NCBI RefSeq assembly: GCF_024347535.1
Contig: NZ_AP025497.1
Span: forward strand, 124,001-188,000
Direction: 5' to 3'
From: Vibrio kanaloae
GTDB taxonomy: Bacteria > Pseudomonadota > Gammaproteobacteria > Enterobacterales > Vibrionaceae
DNA length: 64,000 bases
The translations under genes were made by a program, and so were the position numbers. Position 1 is the stretch's first letter; each line of letters starts with the position of its first letter. Below, piece after piece: positions 51,110 to 62,457 of this stretch. The notes beneath the pieces were generated by a model that saw only the letters and a program-made list of their open reading frames with translations, was not told the DNA's origin and did not search any database.

Positions 51110-52399
51110 TTACTGCTCTTGCTCACGCGCAATCGCACGGTAACCAATGTCATTGCGGTGGAACATACCATTCCAGCTAACTTGCTTCGTTAACGCGTAG
51201 GCTCGCTTCTGCGCTTCAGAAACCGTGTTCCCCAGTGCTGTTGCACAAAGTACACGACCACCGTTTGTTACCACATCGCCAGCTTCGTTATTTGTGGTGC
51301 CCGCGTGAAATACCTTTTGACCTTCAACTTCGCTTGTTGGTAGTGAAATAACGTCACCTTTTGCGTAATCGGCAGGGTAACCGCCAGCCGCAAGAACAAC
51401 ACCGATAGAAGCGCGAGGATCCCACTTAGACTCTGCTTCGTCGAGTTTCTCGTCGATAGCCATTAGGCAAAGCTCAACAAGGTCTGACTCCATACGCATC
51501 ATGATAGGTTGTGTTTCTGGATCGCCGAAGCGGCAGTTGTATTCGATAACCTTAGGCGTACCGTCAGCATCGATCATAAGGCCAGCGTAAAGGAAACCAG
51601 TGTAAGGTGTGCCTTCTGCGTCCATGCCACGTACTGTTGGGTAGATAACTTCTTCAAGGATACGGTTATGGATTTCTGGAGTCACGACTGGCGCTGGAGA
51701 GTAAGCACCCATGCCGCCCGTATTCGGGCCTGTGTCTTTGTCGCCAACACGTTTGTGATCTTGGCTGGTGGCCATAGGAAGAACGCTAGAGCCATCAACC
51801 ATTACGATGAAGCTTGCTTCTTCGCCTTCAAGAAACTCTTCGATAACCACGCGGCTGCCAGCTTCGCCAAATGCGTTGCCCGCTAGCATGTCTTTGATTG
51901 CGTCTTCAGCTTCTTCAAGGGTCATCGCAACGATAACGCCTTTACCCGCCGCAAGACCGTCAGCTTTTACTACTATTGGAGCGCCTTGCTCACGTACGTA
52001 AGCGATAGCCGGCTCAATCTCAGTGAAGTTTGCGTAGTAACCCGTAGGGATATCATGGCGAGCTAGGAAGTCTTTAGTGAATGCTTTCGAACCTTCAAGC
52101 TGTGCTGCCGCTTGAGTTGGACCAAAGATAGGAAGACCCACTTCGCGGAATGCGTCAACTACACCAATAACTAATGGCGCTTCAGGACCAACGATGGTCA
52201 GTTCGATTTTTTTCTCTTGAGCAAACGCTACTAAACCAGCGATGTCTTCAACGCCGATGTTTACGTTCTCAAGCTTAGGCTCAAGGGCAGTACCTGCGTT
52301 ACCTGGAGCGATGAATACTGTTTCAACGTTTGGGTTTTGTGCTGCTTTCCAACCTAGTGCGTGCTCACGACCGCCGGCACCAATAATTAGTACATTCAT
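51110..52399 (-). CDS. purD: Phosphoribosylamine-glycine ligase PurD
   Basis: PurD catalyses the second step of purine synthesis, joining glycine to phosphoribosylamine with ATP. The 429 residues equal E. coli. The N-terminal GGREHALGWK and the ATP-grasp segments VVKADGLAAGKGVIVA and FGDPETQP are intact. It lies downstream of purH with a 282-bp gap that includes an ERIC-like repeat. Confidence 0.97.
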   Translation of the reverse strand: MNVLIIGAGGREHALGWKAAQNPNVETVFIAPGNAGTALEPKLENVNIGVEDIAGLVAFAQEKKIELTIVGPEAPLVIGVVDAFREVGLPIFGPTQAAAQLEGSKAFTKDFLARHDIPTGYYANFTEIEPAIAYVREQGAPIVVKADGLAAGKGVIVAMTLEEAEDAIKDMLAGNAFGEAGSRVVIEEFLEGEEASFIVMVDGSSVLPMATSQDHKRVGDKDTGPNTGGMGAYSPAPVVTPEIHNRILEEVIYPTVRGMDAEGTPYTGFLYAGLMIDADGTPKVIEYNCRFGDPETQPIMMRMESDLVELCLMAIDEKLDEAESKWDPRASIGVVLAAGGYPADYAKGDVISLPTSEVEGQKVFHAGTTNNEAGDVVTNGGRVLCATALGNTVSEAQKRAYALTKQVSWNGMFHRNDIGYRAIAREQEQ

Positions 52400-52589
52400 G
52401 TTTTAAAATCCTTATAGCTGCTTCAGAGCCTTTATTTCTGTCTCAAACATGCTCACTTATGGTCATAAGCTCCGCGTGTTTTCCTTGAACTAAAGTCACT
52501 GACTTGCTCTACGTATTTCAAATATCGGAATATTTAAAAAACAAAATTATAAGTCTTGCTCAAAGTAGTTGGTGATGTGGCTAGGCAGC

Positions 52590-52680
52590 AATTGAGCCCA
52601 TCCCCGGAAGCATAGTCCGCTATGTGACCGGGGTGGGCGAAAGCAGCTAACGACGCCACAGTGCCAAATACGAAGAGGAA
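52590..52680. repeat. ERIC-like (IRU) intergenic repeat between purH and purD
   Basis: ATCCCCGGAAGC and GTGACCGGGGTGGGCG match the core of the enterobacterial ERIC repeat (ATCCCCAGGAGC and GTGACTGGGGTGAGCG). The downstream GAAAGCAGCTAACG matches GAACGCAGCCAACG. The core folds as GCCCATCCCCGG/CCGGGGTGGGC with inner stem CATAG/CTATG. Its right end reaches the purH stop codon. The edges are approximate, and the element appears shorter than the 127-bp consensus. Confidence 0.75.
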
Positions 52681-52681
52681 A

Positions 52682-54274
52682 TTAGTGGCGGAAGTGGCGC
52701 ATACCCGTAAAGATCATCGCCATGCCGTGTTCGTCTGCTGCTGCGATAACTTCGTCATCACGCATAGAGCCGCCCGGTTGGATCACACACTTGATGCCAG
52801 CTTCTGCTGCCGCGTCGATACCGTCACGGAATGGGAAGAACGCGTCAGATGCCATTACACAACCTTCAACCTGTAGACCTTCGTCTGCCGCTTTGATGCC
52901 TGCGATTTTCGCAGAGTAAACGCGGCTCATTTGGCCAGCGCCTACACCGATTGTCATATCGCCTTTTGAGTAAACGATAGCGTTAGATTTAACGTACTTC
53001 GCTACTTTCCAGCAGAATAGGGCATCCTTTAGCTCTTCAGCTGTAGGTTGGCGCTTAGAAACCACTTTAAGGTCATCTTCAGACACCATGCCTTGGTCGC
53101 GGTCTTGAACTAGCAAACCACCGTTAACGCGTTTAACGTCAAAGCCAGTTGTCTTCGTTGTCCACTCACCACATTCAAGTAGGCGAAGGTTTTTCTTAGC
53201 CGCTACGATTGCTACTGCTTCAGCAGAAACTGATGGTGCAATGATAACTTCAACGAATTGACGCTCAGTGATAGCCGTTGCTGTTGCAGCGTCTAGCTCA
53301 CGGTTGAAAGCGATGATGCCGCCAAATGCAGATGTTGGGTCTGTTTTGAATGCGCGGTCGTAAGCTTCTAGGATGTCTTCACCTAGTGCGACACCACATG
53401 GGTTAGCGTGTTTAACAATCACACATGCTGGCTGGTCGAACTCTTTCACACACTCAAGTGCAGCGTCAGTGTCAGCGATGTTGTTGTAAGAAAGCGCTTT
53501 ACCTTGAATTTGGCGAGCAGTAGATACTGACGCTTCTTCAGGGGTTGCTTCAACGTAGAATGCGGCTGCTTGGTGGCTGTTCTCACCGTAGCGCATGTCT
53601 TGTTTTTTCTCGAACTGTTGGTTGAACGTGCGAGGGAATTTAGACTCGTCATCACCTTCTTTGTTCTCGCCGTAGCTAGGAACCATAGTGCCGAAGTAGT
53701 TTGCGATCATGCCGTCGTAAGAAGCCGTGTGCTCGAATGCTGCGATAGCGAGGTCGAAGCGAGTCTCTAGTGTTAGAGATTTCTCGTTCGCGTCCATTTC
53801 AGCCACAACACGCTCGTAGTCGTGTGCGTTTACAACGATCGTTACGTCTTTGTGGTTTTTAGCAGCAGAGCGAACCATTGTTGGGCCACCGATGTCGATG
53901 TTCTCAACAGCGTCAGCAAGGGTACAACCTTCTTTAGCAACGGTTTCTGCGAATGGGTATAGGTTTACAACAACCATATCGATAGGGTTGATACCGTGAG
54001 TTTCCATCACGTCATCATCTTGGCCACGACGGCCTAGAACACCACCATGAACTTTTGGATGTAGAGTCTTAACACGGCCATCCATCATTTCAGGGAAACC
54101 AGTGTAGTCAGATACTTCTGTAACAGAGATGCCTTTTTCAGCAAGTAGGCGAGCAGTGCCACCAGTAGATAAGATATCTACACCACGGTTAGCAAGAGCT
54201 TGTGCAAATTCAACGATACCAGTTTTGTCTGATACGCTGATGAGAGCGCGGCGAATTGGACGAGCGTTATTCAT
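52682..54274 (-). CDS. purH: Bifunctional AICAR formyltransferase / IMP cyclohydrolase PurH
   Basis: PurH carries out the last two steps to IMP. The 530 residues (E. coli 529) have an N-terminal MGS-like cyclohydrolase domain ([19 protein letters not shown]) and the C-terminal formyltransferase with VKHANPCG, the catalytic Lys-His, and [13 protein letters not shown]. The first gene of the purHD unit. The ERIC-like repeat begins at its stop codon. Confidence 0.97.
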   Translation of the reverse strand: MNNARPIRRALISVSDKTGIVEFAQALANRGVDILSTGGTARLLAEKGISVTEVSDYTGFPEMMDGRVKTLHPKVHGGVLGRRGQDDDVMETHGINPIDMVVVNLYPFAETVAKEGCTLADAVENIDIGGPTMVRSAAKNHKDVTIVVNAHDYERVVAEMDANEKSLTLETRFDLAIAAFEHTASYDGMIANYFGTMVPSYGENKEGDDESKFPRTFNQQFEKKQDMRYGENSHQAAAFYVEATPEEASVSTARQIQGKALSYNNIADTDAALECVKEFDQPACVIVKHANPCGVALGEDILEAYDRAFKTDPTSAFGGIIAFNRELDAATATAITERQFVEVIIAPSVSAEAVAIVAAKKNLRLLECGEWTTKTTGFDVKRVNGGLLVQDRDQGMVSEDDLKVVSKRQPTAEELKDALFCWKVAKYVKSNAIVYSKGDMTIGVGAGQMSRVYSAKIAGIKAADEGLQVEGCVMASDAFFPFRDGIDAAAEAGIKCVIQPGGSMRDDEVIAAADEHGMAMIFTGMRHFRH

Positions 54275-54494
54275 GCTTCCATCTTCCTCAAATTCATGGG
54301 GTTAAAATAAAGATATTTGCCAAAAAAGAACTTGTTTCTATCTTCTCAGCGTGGATTATCTTAGATACCAGTAAGAGATAAAATATTGGCCAGTTTTGGT
54401 AAAGACCTTTGGGTTAGTCTTATGATCACGCTATAAGATAACCAACTCCAAATTTGATGGCGCAGATTCTAACTAATTTATTACAAAAAAGCTC

Positions 54495-54510
54495 GCGCAA
54501 TCGTTTGGCA
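54495..54510. promoter_or_regulatory. PurR-like box between purH and zntR
   Basis: GCGCAATCGTTTGGCA matches the PurR consensus GCAANCGNTTNC except for the last C. It lies about 220 bp before the purH start and 90 bp before zntR. purH is a PurR target in E. coli. I see no other clear site in the 324-bp gap at 54275-54598. Confidence 0.4.
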
Positions 54511-54598
54511 TCTCAAAATTAATTATGAAAAGTGCCATTTTAGCCTAAAAAGTAACGATAAAGTTAATTGTGCATTAGATGACAAAGTAGGAAAAAAC

Positions 54599-55030
54599 AT
54601 GTTTCAGATCGGTGAATTAGCGAAACGATGCGGTGTTACGGCCGATACCTTGCGATTTTATGAGAAGAATAAATTGATTGCTCCAGCCAGCCGCAGTGAG
54701 TCGGGTTATCGCCTGTATGACGAAAATAACCAGAAACAGGTGACGTTTATTCTCAAATCTAAAGAGTTAGGGCTGAGTTTGGGTGAGATTAAAGAATTGT
54801 TAGAGATTAGTCTTGAAGCGACTCAACACAGTTGCGCTGAAGTGAAGTCGATCACCTCTTCTAAGTTAGAGATGATTGATGAAAAGATAACGGAGCTTAC
54901 TAAGATTCGAACGGCACTCAAGAAAATCAATGATGCCTGCTGTGGCCACATAGATGACGATGCGAGCCATTGTTCGATTCTGGCTGCCTTGGACTCAGCA
55001 AACCTTGAGAAGGGACGTTGTTGTAGCTAA
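54599..55030 (+). CDS. zntR: Zn(II)-responsive MerR-family regulator ZntR
   Basis: A MerR-type activator that senses excess zinc and distorts long-spacer promoters, classically that of the zinc exporter zntA. The 143 residues carry the winged HTH IGELAKRCGVTADTLRFYE and a dimerisation helix with Cys79. The metal loop NDACCGH (Cys114, Cys115) plus HCSIL (His124, Cys125) and the terminal CC pair resemble the E. coli ZntR ligand set. TAGGA precedes ATG 54599. No zntA is in the window. Other MerR metal sensors (CadR, PbrR) are less likely given CCG-H-x-C spacing. Confidence 0.85.
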   Translation: MFQIGELAKRCGVTADTLRFYEKNKLIAPASRSESGYRLYDENNQKQVTFILKSKELGLSLGEIKELLEISLEATQHSCAEVKSITSSKLEMIDEKITELTKIRTALKKINDACCGHIDDDASHCSILAALDSANLEKGRCCS

Positions 55031-55070
55031 GCAAGCCAGTTTTGTTTAGCGACATAATCAATAGGCCAAA

Positions 55071-55103
55071 AAAAGCCAAACTCAATCAATGAGTTTGGCT
55101 TTT
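55071..55103. terminator. Bidirectional terminator between zntR and fis
   Basis: AAAAGCCAAACTCA/TGAGTTTGGCTTTT, a perfect 14-bp stem with a five-base loop, serving zntR on plus and dusB-fis on minus. Confidence 0.9.
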
Positions 55104-55128
55104 AATTTAATAAATTACGAAAGAACGA

Positions 55129-55425
55129 TTAGTTCATGCCGTATTTTTTAAGTTTCTTGCGAAGAGTACCGCGGTTAATACCCATCATGGTTGCTGCGCG
55201 AGTTTGATTACCGCGAGTGTACTGCATGATGGTGTCTAGTAGTGGCTGTTCAACTTCAGCTAATACTAATTCGTATAACTCGCTGACTTCTTGACCGTTT
55301 AATTGAGCAAGGTAATTTTTCAATGATGCTTTAACTGAGTCACGTAGTGGCTTCTGCGTGATTTGGTCTTGTGATGTAACTGTAGTTACTGTCAATGCTT
55401 CTGAAGTCAGATTTTGTTCGAACAT
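55129..55425 (-). CDS. fis: Nucleoid protein and rRNA activator Fis
   Basis: Fis bends DNA and activates rRNA promoters during fast growth. It has 98 residues; the C-terminal [28 protein letters not shown] is the same as E. coli apart from one residue. It is co-transcribed behind dusB with a 23-base gap. Fis sites would be expected upstream of the rRNA P1 promoter at 6233. Confidence 0.97.
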   Translation of the reverse strand: MFEQNLTSEALTVTTVTSQDQITQKPLRDSVKASLKNYLAQLNGQEVSELYELVLAEVEQPLLDTIMQYTRGNQTRAATMMGINRGTLRKKLKKYGMN

Positions 55426-55448
55426 ATTCGGTCTAGCTCTTCTCGTAA

Positions 55449-56426
55449 TTATGGTGCAACGTTATCAAAAAAACCTTCTAGCGCTTCAAGCTGCAGATCA
55501 CCTGCTTCGAATGCGTTAAAGGTACGGCGAAACTCACTCGCTTGTTCATGTTCTTTTAGGTACCAACCCACATGCTTACGAGCAATTCGGGGGCCTAAAA
55601 ACTCGCCATAAAATTCATGTAGAGCGTTCACATGACCAAGCATGATGTCTTTCACTTCCGAAATCGGGAGTGGATCCATCGTGGTACCGTTTTCCAAATA
55701 GTGTAGGATTTCGTTAAAAATCCAAGGGCGTCCTTGGGCAGGTCGACCTATCATTAAAGCATCAGCGCCGGTGTACTCCAGCACAAACTTCGCTTTTTCC
55801 GGACTATCGATATCACCGTTAGCGATAACCGGAATAGATACTGCTTGTTTCGCTGCTTTAATGTGTTTGTATTCTGCCTCACCTTTGTACATACAAGCGC
55901 GAGTTCTTCCATGGAGCGCAAGAGCTTGTATGCCGCAGTCTTCGGCTATTTTCGCGATTTGGACACAGTTTCTATTGTCTGTATCCCAGCCTGTGCGCGT
56001 TTTCAACGTTACTGGAACGTCGACAGCATTTACCACCGCTTTCAGAATGTCTTCAATGAGTTCTGGATGCTGCAGTAAGGCTGAGCCCGCAAGCTTCTTA
56101 TTCACTTTTTTGGCAGGACAACCCATGTTGATATCGATGATTTGCGCACCGTTATCGACATTAAATTGAGCAGCCTCGGCCATAAGCTGTGGATCTGCAC
56201 CAGCGATTTGCACTGAACGAATGCCCGATTCGCCTTCATGTACCATACGCTGCTGAGACTTTGACGTTTTCCAAACTTTCGGATTGGAGGACATCATTTC
56301 ACTGACTGCCATCCCCGCACCGTAGCGAAGACACAACTCGCGGAATGGTCTATCCGTTACGCCAGCCATAGGAGCGACGATTAGATTGTTCTTAAGTTGA
56401 TAATTTCCGATTTTCAAAAACGTCAT
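55449..56426 (-). CDS. dusB: tRNA-dihydrouridine synthase B
   Basis: An FMN enzyme that reduces U17 in the D-loop of tRNAs. The 325 residues include [15 protein letters not shown], the catalytic-Cys motif [18 protein letters not shown] and [13 protein letters not shown] 56426 is used; GTG 56429 just before it is also possible, and no strong ribosome binding site is visible. It is the first gene of the dusB-fis operon, as in other gammaproteobacteria; weak dusB translation upstream of fis is known. Confidence 0.95.
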   Translation of the reverse strand: MTFLKIGNYQLKNNLIVAPMAGVTDRPFRELCLRYGAGMAVSEMMSSNPKVWKTSKSQQRMVHEGESGIRSVQIAGADPQLMAEAAQFNVDNGAQIIDINMGCPAKKVNKKLAGSALLQHPELIEDILKAVVNAVDVPVTLKTRTGWDTDNRNCVQIAKIAEDCGIQALALHGRTRACMYKGEAEYKHIKAAKQAVSIPVIANGDIDSPEKAKFVLEYTGADALMIGRPAQGRPWIFNEILHYLENGTTMDPLPISEVKDIMLGHVNALHEFYGEFLGPRIARKHVGWYLKEHEQASEFRRTFNAFEAGDLQLEALEGFFDNVAP

Positions 56427-56453
56427 CACAGTTCTGTACCAGCAAGGGCGCGC

Positions 56454-56482
56454 ATTTTACGCATTTTTTCGCTGCGTGAAAA
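56454..56482 (-). promoter_or_regulatory. Promoter of dusB-fis
   Basis: On the minus strand, TTTTCA (56482-56477), a 17-bp spacer and TAAAAT (56459-56454), followed by discriminator GCGCGCC. This is a growth-rate-controlled pattern like that of fis in E. coli. Confidence 0.6.
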
Positions 56483-56557
56483 GACTAATATTTGAGCATT
56501 TACAATTTGTTTTTGTAATTTGTTTAAATATCAGTCAATTAGCGCTCAAAGTCTTGT

Positions 56558-57445
56558 CTAGCCTTGCTTGCGACCTGAGATTCGACACCATTCTTGTTGT
56601 TCAATGATCGGATCAATGTGAAGCTCATCACGATAATAAGTCGCAACATCTTCTGCTTGTGTATCTAAAACACCCGACATCGCAAGTACACCATTTGGCT
56701 TAACTAGGCCTTTGATGATGCCAGAAAGGTCGCGTAATGGACCTGCAAGAATGTTGGCAACCACAACGTCTGCTAGTAAACCTTCCGGTTGATCTTGTGG
56801 CAAGAACACCTCTAGTTGCTCAGCAACGCCATTGCGTTGTGCGTTGTCTTTTGATGCAAGCAGAGCTTGAGGATCAATGTCGATCCCGATAACTTTTGCC
56901 GCGCCTAGTTTGATCGCAGCGATCGCTAGGATGCCTGAGCCACAACCGAAGTCGATCACGGTTTTGCCTGCCAGGTCTAAGCCTTCAAGCCACTCAAGAC
57001 ACAATGCCGTTGTCGGGTGAGTACCAGTACCAAATGCAAGGCCTGGGTCTAGCATTACGTTTACAGCGTCAGGTTCAGGGATATCGCGCCAGCTAGGGCA
57101 GATCCATAAACGCTCACCAAACTTCATTGGGTGGAAGTTGTCCATCCATTCACGTTCCCAATCCTTGTCTTCAATTTGCTCTACTTTATGAGCAAAGTCT
57201 GCAGGGAACATGTTGCTTGCTTTAATCTGCGCTAGAACGACACCAGTATCAGTCTCAGCGTCGTAAAGCGCGAGAATATCAGTATCACCCCAAAGACGAG
57301 TTTCACCCGGCAGAGGCTCAAATACAGGGGTATCTTGTGCATCCAGGAAAGTTACAGAAAGAGCACCAGTCTCTTCCATTAACATGTCGCCGATTTGTTC
57401 GGCATTTTCATTGGTAGCATTAAGCTTGATTTGAATCCAAGGCAT
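56558..57445 (-). CDS. prmA: Ribosomal protein L11 methyltransferase PrmA
   Basis: PrmA trimethylates L11 using SAM. The 295 residues have an N-terminal L11-recognition domain, [14 protein letters not shown] at 133-146 and the SAM motif DFGCGSG at 165-171. E. coli PrmA has 293. Its substrate gene rplK is at 32103-32531. It is a single gene between accBC and dusB-fis. Confidence 0.97.
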   Translation of the reverse strand: MPWIQIKLNATNENAEQIGDMLMEETGALSVTFLDAQDTPVFEPLPGETRLWGDTDILALYDAETDTGVVLAQIKASNMFPADFAHKVEQIEDKDWEREWMDNFHPMKFGERLWICPSWRDIPEPDAVNVMLDPGLAFGTGTHPTTALCLEWLEGLDLAGKTVIDFGCGSGILAIAAIKLGAAKVIGIDIDPQALLASKDNAQRNGVAEQLEVFLPQDQPEGLLADVVVANILAGPLRDLSGIIKGLVKPNGVLAMSGVLDTQAEDVATYYRDELHIDPIIEQQEWCRISGRKQG

Positions 57446-57562
57446 GGCTGCATCTTCTATATGAGAAAAATTGGATGGCGAGTCTAGCAGAAAATATGAG
57501 CAAATTCACCAAAACCCCATGGAATATAAAAGGGATTATTGATTGATTTTTTCGAAGGCTCT

Positions 57563-57595
57563 AAAAACAAAAAATGCCCACCGAAGTGAGCATTT
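57563..57595 (-). terminator. Terminator of accBC
   Basis: AAATGC-C-CAC/GTG-A-GCATTT with CGAA loop; the A-run on the plus strand gives the U-tract for minus-strand accC. Confidence 0.7.
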
Positions 57596-57633
57596 ATCTG
57601 TTCTTAAAAGAACGAATAGCGGAAGGCTAGATT

Positions 57634-58977
57634 CTATTGTAGACCGAGCTTCTTCTCAAGGTAGTGGATGTTTGCACCACCGTGTTGGAAGTTTTCGTCG
57701 TTCATAATAGCCAATTGAAGCTCAGTATTAACGTTAATACCTTCAACAATCATCTCACCCAATGCGTTCTTCATACGAGCGATAGCAACATCACGGTTCT
57801 CACCGTAAGTGATTAGCTTACCAATCATTGAATCATAGTGTGGTGGCACTGTGTAACCACTGTATATATGAGATTCCCAACGTACACCCATGCCGCCTGG
57901 AGCGTGGAAGCGTTGAATCTTACCTGGTGAAGGTAGGAAACGAACGGGATCTTCAGCATTGATACGACATTCGATTGAGTGACCGCGCAGCTTAATATCA
58001 TCCTGTGTAAATGATAGAGGCTGACCAGCAGCAATACGCAGTTGCTCTTTCACTAGGTCGATACCCGTTACCATTTCAGTAATCGTGTGCTCAACCTGGA
58101 TACGAGTGTTCATTTCGATGAAGTAGAACTCACCGTTCTCGTATAGGAATTCAAATGTACCTGCACCGCGGTAACCAATCTCAAGACAAGCACGAGTACA
58201 ACGTTCGCCGATGTACTTACGCATCTCTTCAGTGATACCAGGAGCTGGTGCTTCTTCCACAACTTTCTGGTGACGACGCTGCATTGAACAGTCACGCTCA
58301 CCAAGGTGGATAGCATTGCCTTGGCCATCTGCAAGTACTTGTACCTCAATGTGACGTGGGTTTTCTAGGAATTTCTCCATGTAAACCATATCGTTGTTGA
58401 AACAAGCTTTTGCTTCTGCGCGAGTCATTGCGATAGCTTCTGTTAGTTCTGCTTCAGAACGAACAACACGCATACCACGACCGCCACCGCCGCCAGATGC
58501 TTTGATGATAACTGGGAAACCAATGCGCTTAGCGTGCGCTTTGTTTTTTGCATCGTCATCATCAAGAGGGCCATCAGAACCGGGTACACAAGGTACGCCT
58601 GCTTTCTTCATTGATGTGATAGCTGACACTTTGTCACCCATAATACGAATGGTTTCAGCTTTAGGACCAACGAAGATAAAACCACTGCGCTCTACCTGTT
58701 CTGCAAAATCTGCATTTTCAGATAGGAAACCGTAGCCTGGATGGATAGCAACAGCACCTGTAACTTCAGCTGCGCTGATGATACGAGGAATGTTCAGGTA
58801 GCTATCGATACCACGAGCTGGGCCTATACAGATGGTTTCGTCTGCAAGAAGTACGTGCTTAAGATCGCGGTCAGCCGTTGAGTGAACCGCTACCGTTTTG
58901 ATACCAAGTTCTTTACATGCACGTAGAATACGTAGTGCAATCTCACCACGGTTTGCGATTACTAATTTATCTAACAT
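57634..58977 (-). CDS. accC: Biotin carboxylase, acetyl-CoA carboxylase subunit AccC
   Basis: AccC carboxylates biotin on AccB with ATP and bicarbonate, starting fatty-acid synthesis. The 447 residues (E. coli 449) start [20 protein letters not shown]. The Gly-rich ATP loop [12 protein letters not shown], the metal site [16 protein letters not shown] and the catalytic Arg/Lys regions are conserved. It starts 15 bases after the accB stop. Confidence 0.98.
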   Translation of the reverse strand: MLDKLVIANRGEIALRILRACKELGIKTVAVHSTADRDLKHVLLADETICIGPARGIDSYLNIPRIISAAEVTGAVAIHPGYGFLSENADFAEQVERSGFIFVGPKAETIRIMGDKVSAITSMKKAGVPCVPGSDGPLDDDDAKNKAHAKRIGFPVIIKASGGGGGRGMRVVRSEAELTEAIAMTRAEAKACFNNDMVYMEKFLENPRHIEVQVLADGQGNAIHLGERDCSMQRRHQKVVEEAPAPGITEEMRKYIGERCTRACLEIGYRGAGTFEFLYENGEFYFIEMNTRIQVEHTITEMVTGIDLVKEQLRIAAGQPLSFTQDDIKLRGHSIECRINAEDPVRFLPSPGKIQRFHAPGGMGVRWESHIYSGYTVPPHYDSMIGKLITYGENRDVAIARMKNALGEMIVEGINVNTELQLAIMNDENFQHGGANIHYLEKKLGLQ

Positions 58978-58992
58978 AATGAGTGCTCTCTA

Positions 58993-59445
58993 TTATTCGA
59001 TAATTACTAGAGCTTGGTCGAATTCTACTGGTTGACCATCTTCAACTAGAATCGCTGTCACAATACCAGACTTATCAGCTTCGATTTGGTTCATCATTTT
59101 CATTGCTTCAACGATACATAGGGTTTCGCCAGCCGTTACAGATTGACCAACCTTAACGAATGGTTTTGCATCTGGGCTTGGAGCACCGTAGAAAGTACCG
59201 ACCATTGGAGAAAGAACTTGGTGACCAGTTGGAGCCGCAGGAGCTGCTGCTTCCACTGCTACAGGTACCGCTGCAGGAGCTGGAGCCGCTACAGGTGCAG
59301 GAGCTGCTGCATATTGAACAGGTGCGACAGGAGCTGTGCTGTTACGGCTGATTCGTACTGACTCTTCACCTTCAGAGATTTCTAGTTCAGAAATACCAGA
59401 CTCTTCAACCAATTCGATTAGCTTTTTGATTTTGCGAATATCCAT
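58993..59445 (-). CDS. accB: Biotin carboxyl carrier protein AccB
   Basis: The 150 residues have an N-terminal leader helix domain, an Ala/Pro-rich flexible linker (about 38-72) and the biotinyl domain with EAMKMMNQ, in which Lys116 is the biotinylation site. BirA (26931-27896) adds the biotin. It is the first gene of accBC, and aroQ lies just upstream in the same direction as in E. coli. Confidence 0.97.
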   Translation of the reverse strand: MDIRKIKKLIELVEESGISELEISEGEESVRISRNSTAPVAPVQYAAAPAPVAAPAPAAVPVAVEAAAPAAPTGHQVLSPMVGTFYGAPSPDAKPFVKVGQSVTAGETLCIVEAMKMMNQIEADKSGIVTAILVEDGQPVEFDQALVIIE

Positions 59446-59518
59446 TGTATCTTTCTCTTTATCTGTTAATTGAACTTACTCGATGACTGAGTAGGTTAGT
59501 ATAGTTCGTTGTTTATGT

Positions 59519-59968
59519 TTACTTTGAGTTGAGCTTGCTGAGCGCAGCGGTCAAAGCAAATTGATAACCTTGGGCCCCTAAGCCACAAATCACACCTTCT
59601 GCTTTATCAGATAGGTAAGAGTGGTGACGGAACGGTTCACGCGCGTGAACATTCGATAGGTGAACCTCAATAAATGGGATAGCAACACCAAGTAGTGCAT
59701 CTCGCAGTGCCACACTGGTATGTGTAAAGGCGGCTGGGTTGATAATAATGAAATCAACGCTTTGAGAAGCACTATGGATAGCTTCAATCAGTTCATACTC
59801 GCGATTTGACTGTAAGTGAGATAGCTCAACATCATGTGTTTTCGCTTGCTCGGTCAATGAGCTAATAATCTGGTCAAGTGTTTGAGAACCGTAATGTGCA
59901 GGTTCTCGAAGGCCTAACAGGTTAAGGTTTGGGCCATTTAAAACTAGAATGCGAAACTTTGTAGACAT
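59519..59968 (-). CDS. aroQ: Type II 3-dehydroquinate dehydratase AroQ
   Basis: AroQ forms 3-dehydroshikimate in the shikimate pathway. The 149 residues start [19 protein letters not shown] and carry the lid LREPAHYG with catalytic Tyr, plus [17 protein letters not shown] and [20 protein letters not shown] 59968 is the family start; the frame extends 16 codons further without conservation. It is followed 73 bases later by accB. Confidence 0.95.
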   Translation of the reverse strand: MSTKFRILVLNGPNLNLLGLREPAHYGSQTLDQIISSLTEQAKTHDVELSHLQSNREYELIEAIHSASQSVDFIIINPAAFTHTSVALRDALLGVAIPFIEVHLSNVHAREPFRHHSYLSDKAEGVICGLGAQGYQFALTAALSKLNSK

Positions 59969-60216
59969 TATGGGGCTATCTTCCTTTATCGTGATTACGA
60001 ACGTGAATGTTGCCATTTTATTGAAAATTTGGGGTTAATTTCCAGTAAGGAAAACCCAAATTTAAAAATTAGAACCAGATTATAGCTAATTCAGCGCAAA
60101 TCGCAGCAATTTACTGGTCTAATCTCCTATTGATACAACATGGAATTGTTACCAACTTAACAAAAAAGCGCCTTAGCCTTAATTTGGGGCGGGATATTTG
60201 AGATCAAGATCAGCCA

Positions 60217-60245
60217 TAAAAAAACCGCCACATAGGTGACGGTTT
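60217..60245 (-). terminator. Terminator of acs
   Basis: AAACCG-C-CAC/GTG-A-CGGTTT with ATAG loop and a plus-strand A-run, oriented for minus-strand acs. The bases between it and the aroQ start (59969-60216) show no gene. Confidence 0.75.
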
Positions 60246-60291
60246 AGAATGAACCTGTTTTAAACAGTACTTAGCTCGTGTGACTGGTTGA

Positions 60292-62241
60292 TTATGCCAG
60301 TTCGGCTTTCTCGGCGATGAGCTTATCTACCACACCTGGATCTGCCAGTGTCGAAGTATCACCTAAGTTACCCGTATCACCTGTGGCTATCTTACGTAGG
60401 ATACGGCGCATGATTTTACCCGAACGAGTTTTTGGCAAAGAGTCTGTCCAATGCAGGACGTCGGGTGTTGCGATTGGGCCAATCTCTTTACGTACCCAAT
60501 CTTTCACTTCTTTATGTAGCTCCGCAGTTGGAAACTCACCATCATTAAGGGTGATATAAGCATAAATTGCTTGGCCTTTAATATCGTGAGGAATACCTAC
60601 AATCGCTGCCTCTGCAATTTTATCGAACGCCACTAGAGCCGATTCAATCTCAGCGGTACCCATACGGTGACCAGATACGTTAAGCACGTCATCGACACGG
60701 CCAGTGATCCAGTAGTAACCGTCTTCATCACGACGAGCACCATCACTGGTAAAGTACATGCCTTTAAACGTAGAGAAGTAAGTCTGTTCAAAACGATCAT
60801 GATCGCCATGGACAGTACGCATTTGGCCTGGCCAAGAGTCAAGAATCACAAGGTTGCCGTCGGTTGCACCCTCAATAATATTACCCATGTTATCAACCAG
60901 TGCCGGTTGCACACCGAAGAATGGGCGAGTTGCGGAGCCCGGTTTTAGATCGGTTGCGCCCGGTAGTGGTGCGATTAAGATGCCGCCCGTTTCTGTTTGC
61001 CACCAAGTATCGACAATTGGAGATTGCTCATTACCAATCGTTTTGTAGTACCACTCCCACGCTTCTGGGTTGATAGGCTCACCTACGGAGCCCATGATTC
61101 TTAGGCTGTCACGAGAAGTGCCTTCTACGGCTTCGTTCCCTTTCGCCATCAGCGCACGAATTGCAGTTGGCGCAGTATAAAGAATATTAACTTGGTGCTT
61201 ATCGACCACTTCGCTCATGCGGTTAGTGTTCGGGTAGTTCGGCACGCCTTCAAACAGAATGGTTTTTGCACCATTGGCAAGCGGTCCGTAAACAAGGTAA
61301 GTGTGACCGGTAATCCAACCCACATCCGCAGTACACCAGAAAGTCTCGCCTTCTTGGTAATCGAATACGTATTTGAAGGTCATTGCTGCATATACTAGGT
61401 AGCCACCTGTGGTGTGCATAACACCCTTAGGTTTACCCGTAGAGCCTGACGTATAAAGGATGAATAGTGGGTCTTCTGCGTTCATCTCTTCAGGTGGGCA
61501 ATCTGCCGATACGTTTGCGATAGCATCATGCCACCACACATCACGATGTTCATGCCAAGCAACATCACCGCCAGTGCGCTTGAATACGATGACCTTCTCG
61601 ATGTTTTTCACTTCAGGATTCGTTAGTGCTTCATCAACATTTTTCTTCAATGGAACCGCACGGCCGCCACGCACGCCTTCATCGGCAGTGATCACGACTT
61701 TAGAGTTTGAATCGATAATACGACCAGACAGTGCTTCTGGTGAGAAACCACCAAATACCACCGTGTGAACCGCACCGATACGGGTACACGCCAGCATGGC
61801 AACTGCCGCTTCTGGCACCATTGGCATGTATAAACAAACCACATCACCCTTACGTACGCCTTGCTCTTTTAGAGCATTTGAAAACAGGCACACTTCTTTG
61901 TGTAGTTCATTAAAGGTTAGGGTTTTATCATCAGCAGGGTCATCGCCTTCCCAGATTATAGCGACTTCATCACCGCGCTCAGCAAGATGGCGGTCGATAC
62001 AGTTAGCCGAAACGTTAAGCGTGCCATCTTCAAACCAACGGATATCAATGTGGCCAGGGTCGAAAGAGGTATTTTTTACCTGTGTGAAAGGCTTAATCCA
62101 ATCAACGATTTTTCCGTGTTCACCCCAAAAGCCTTCAGGGTCAGAAACAGATTGCTGGTACATGGCTAGGTAAGTGTCATTATCCGCGTGTGTGGTTGAT
62201 TTAATATTTTCTTTTACCGGATAAACGTGGGCTTCACTCAT
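60292..62241 (-). CDS. acs: Acetyl-CoA synthetase Acs
   Basis: Acs activates acetate to acetyl-CoA through acetyl-AMP. The 649 residues (E. coli 652) include the AMP-binding core [19 protein letters not shown] (read with its conserved Ser/Gly/Lys), [10 protein letters not shown] and the C-terminal [11 protein letters not shown], whose Lys is inactivated by acetylation. ATG 62241 has AGGAGAG upstream; the 39-codon extension is not conserved. In Vibrio this gene commonly sits near an exonuclease and a DUF294 gene, as here. Confidence 0.97.
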   Translation of the reverse strand: MSEAHVYPVKENIKSTTHADNDTYLAMYQQSVSDPEGFWGEHGKIVDWIKPFTQVKNTSFDPGHIDIRWFEDGTLNVSANCIDRHLAERGDEVAIIWEGDDPADDKTLTFNELHKEVCLFSNALKEQGVRKGDVVCLYMPMVPEAAVAMLACTRIGAVHTVVFGGFSPEALSGRIIDSNSKVVITADEGVRGGRAVPLKKNVDEALTNPEVKNIEKVIVFKRTGGDVAWHEHRDVWWHDAIANVSADCPPEEMNAEDPLFILYTSGSTGKPKGVMHTTGGYLVYAAMTFKYVFDYQEGETFWCTADVGWITGHTYLVYGPLANGAKTILFEGVPNYPNTNRMSEVVDKHQVNILYTAPTAIRALMAKGNEAVEGTSRDSLRIMGSVGEPINPEAWEWYYKTIGNEQSPIVDTWWQTETGGILIAPLPGATDLKPGSATRPFFGVQPALVDNMGNIIEGATDGNLVILDSWPGQMRTVHGDHDRFEQTYFSTFKGMYFTSDGARRDEDGYYWITGRVDDVLNVSGHRMGTAEIESALVAFDKIAEAAIVGIPHDIKGQAIYAYITLNDGEFPTAELHKEVKDWVRKEIGPIATPDVLHWTDSLPKTRSGKIMRRILRKIATGDTGNLGDTSTLADPGVVDKLIAEKAELA

Positions 62242-62457
62242 TGCATCTCTCCTTGTGCCTACATTCCTAATGAACTGGCAACTTCCTTTGTGTTCAGTTT
62301 CTAAGTCTATTACAGGACTGTCTGTGTTATCACTCTCAGCTAGGACGACGATTTCCACAATTAGACTTTAGGATGAGATGCTGCTTTCTACTTAAAAAAT
62401 AGCGAGTTAAGTTCATTTTTGCGAGATTGCTCTCTATGTAGAAATGCACTAGTTGAA

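Noticed and set aside
62242-62457. CRP-like sequence upstream of acs (TGTGTTATCAC region)
   Set aside because: Only one half resembles the consensus and spacing is poor, so I do not call a site although acs is often CRP-controlled.
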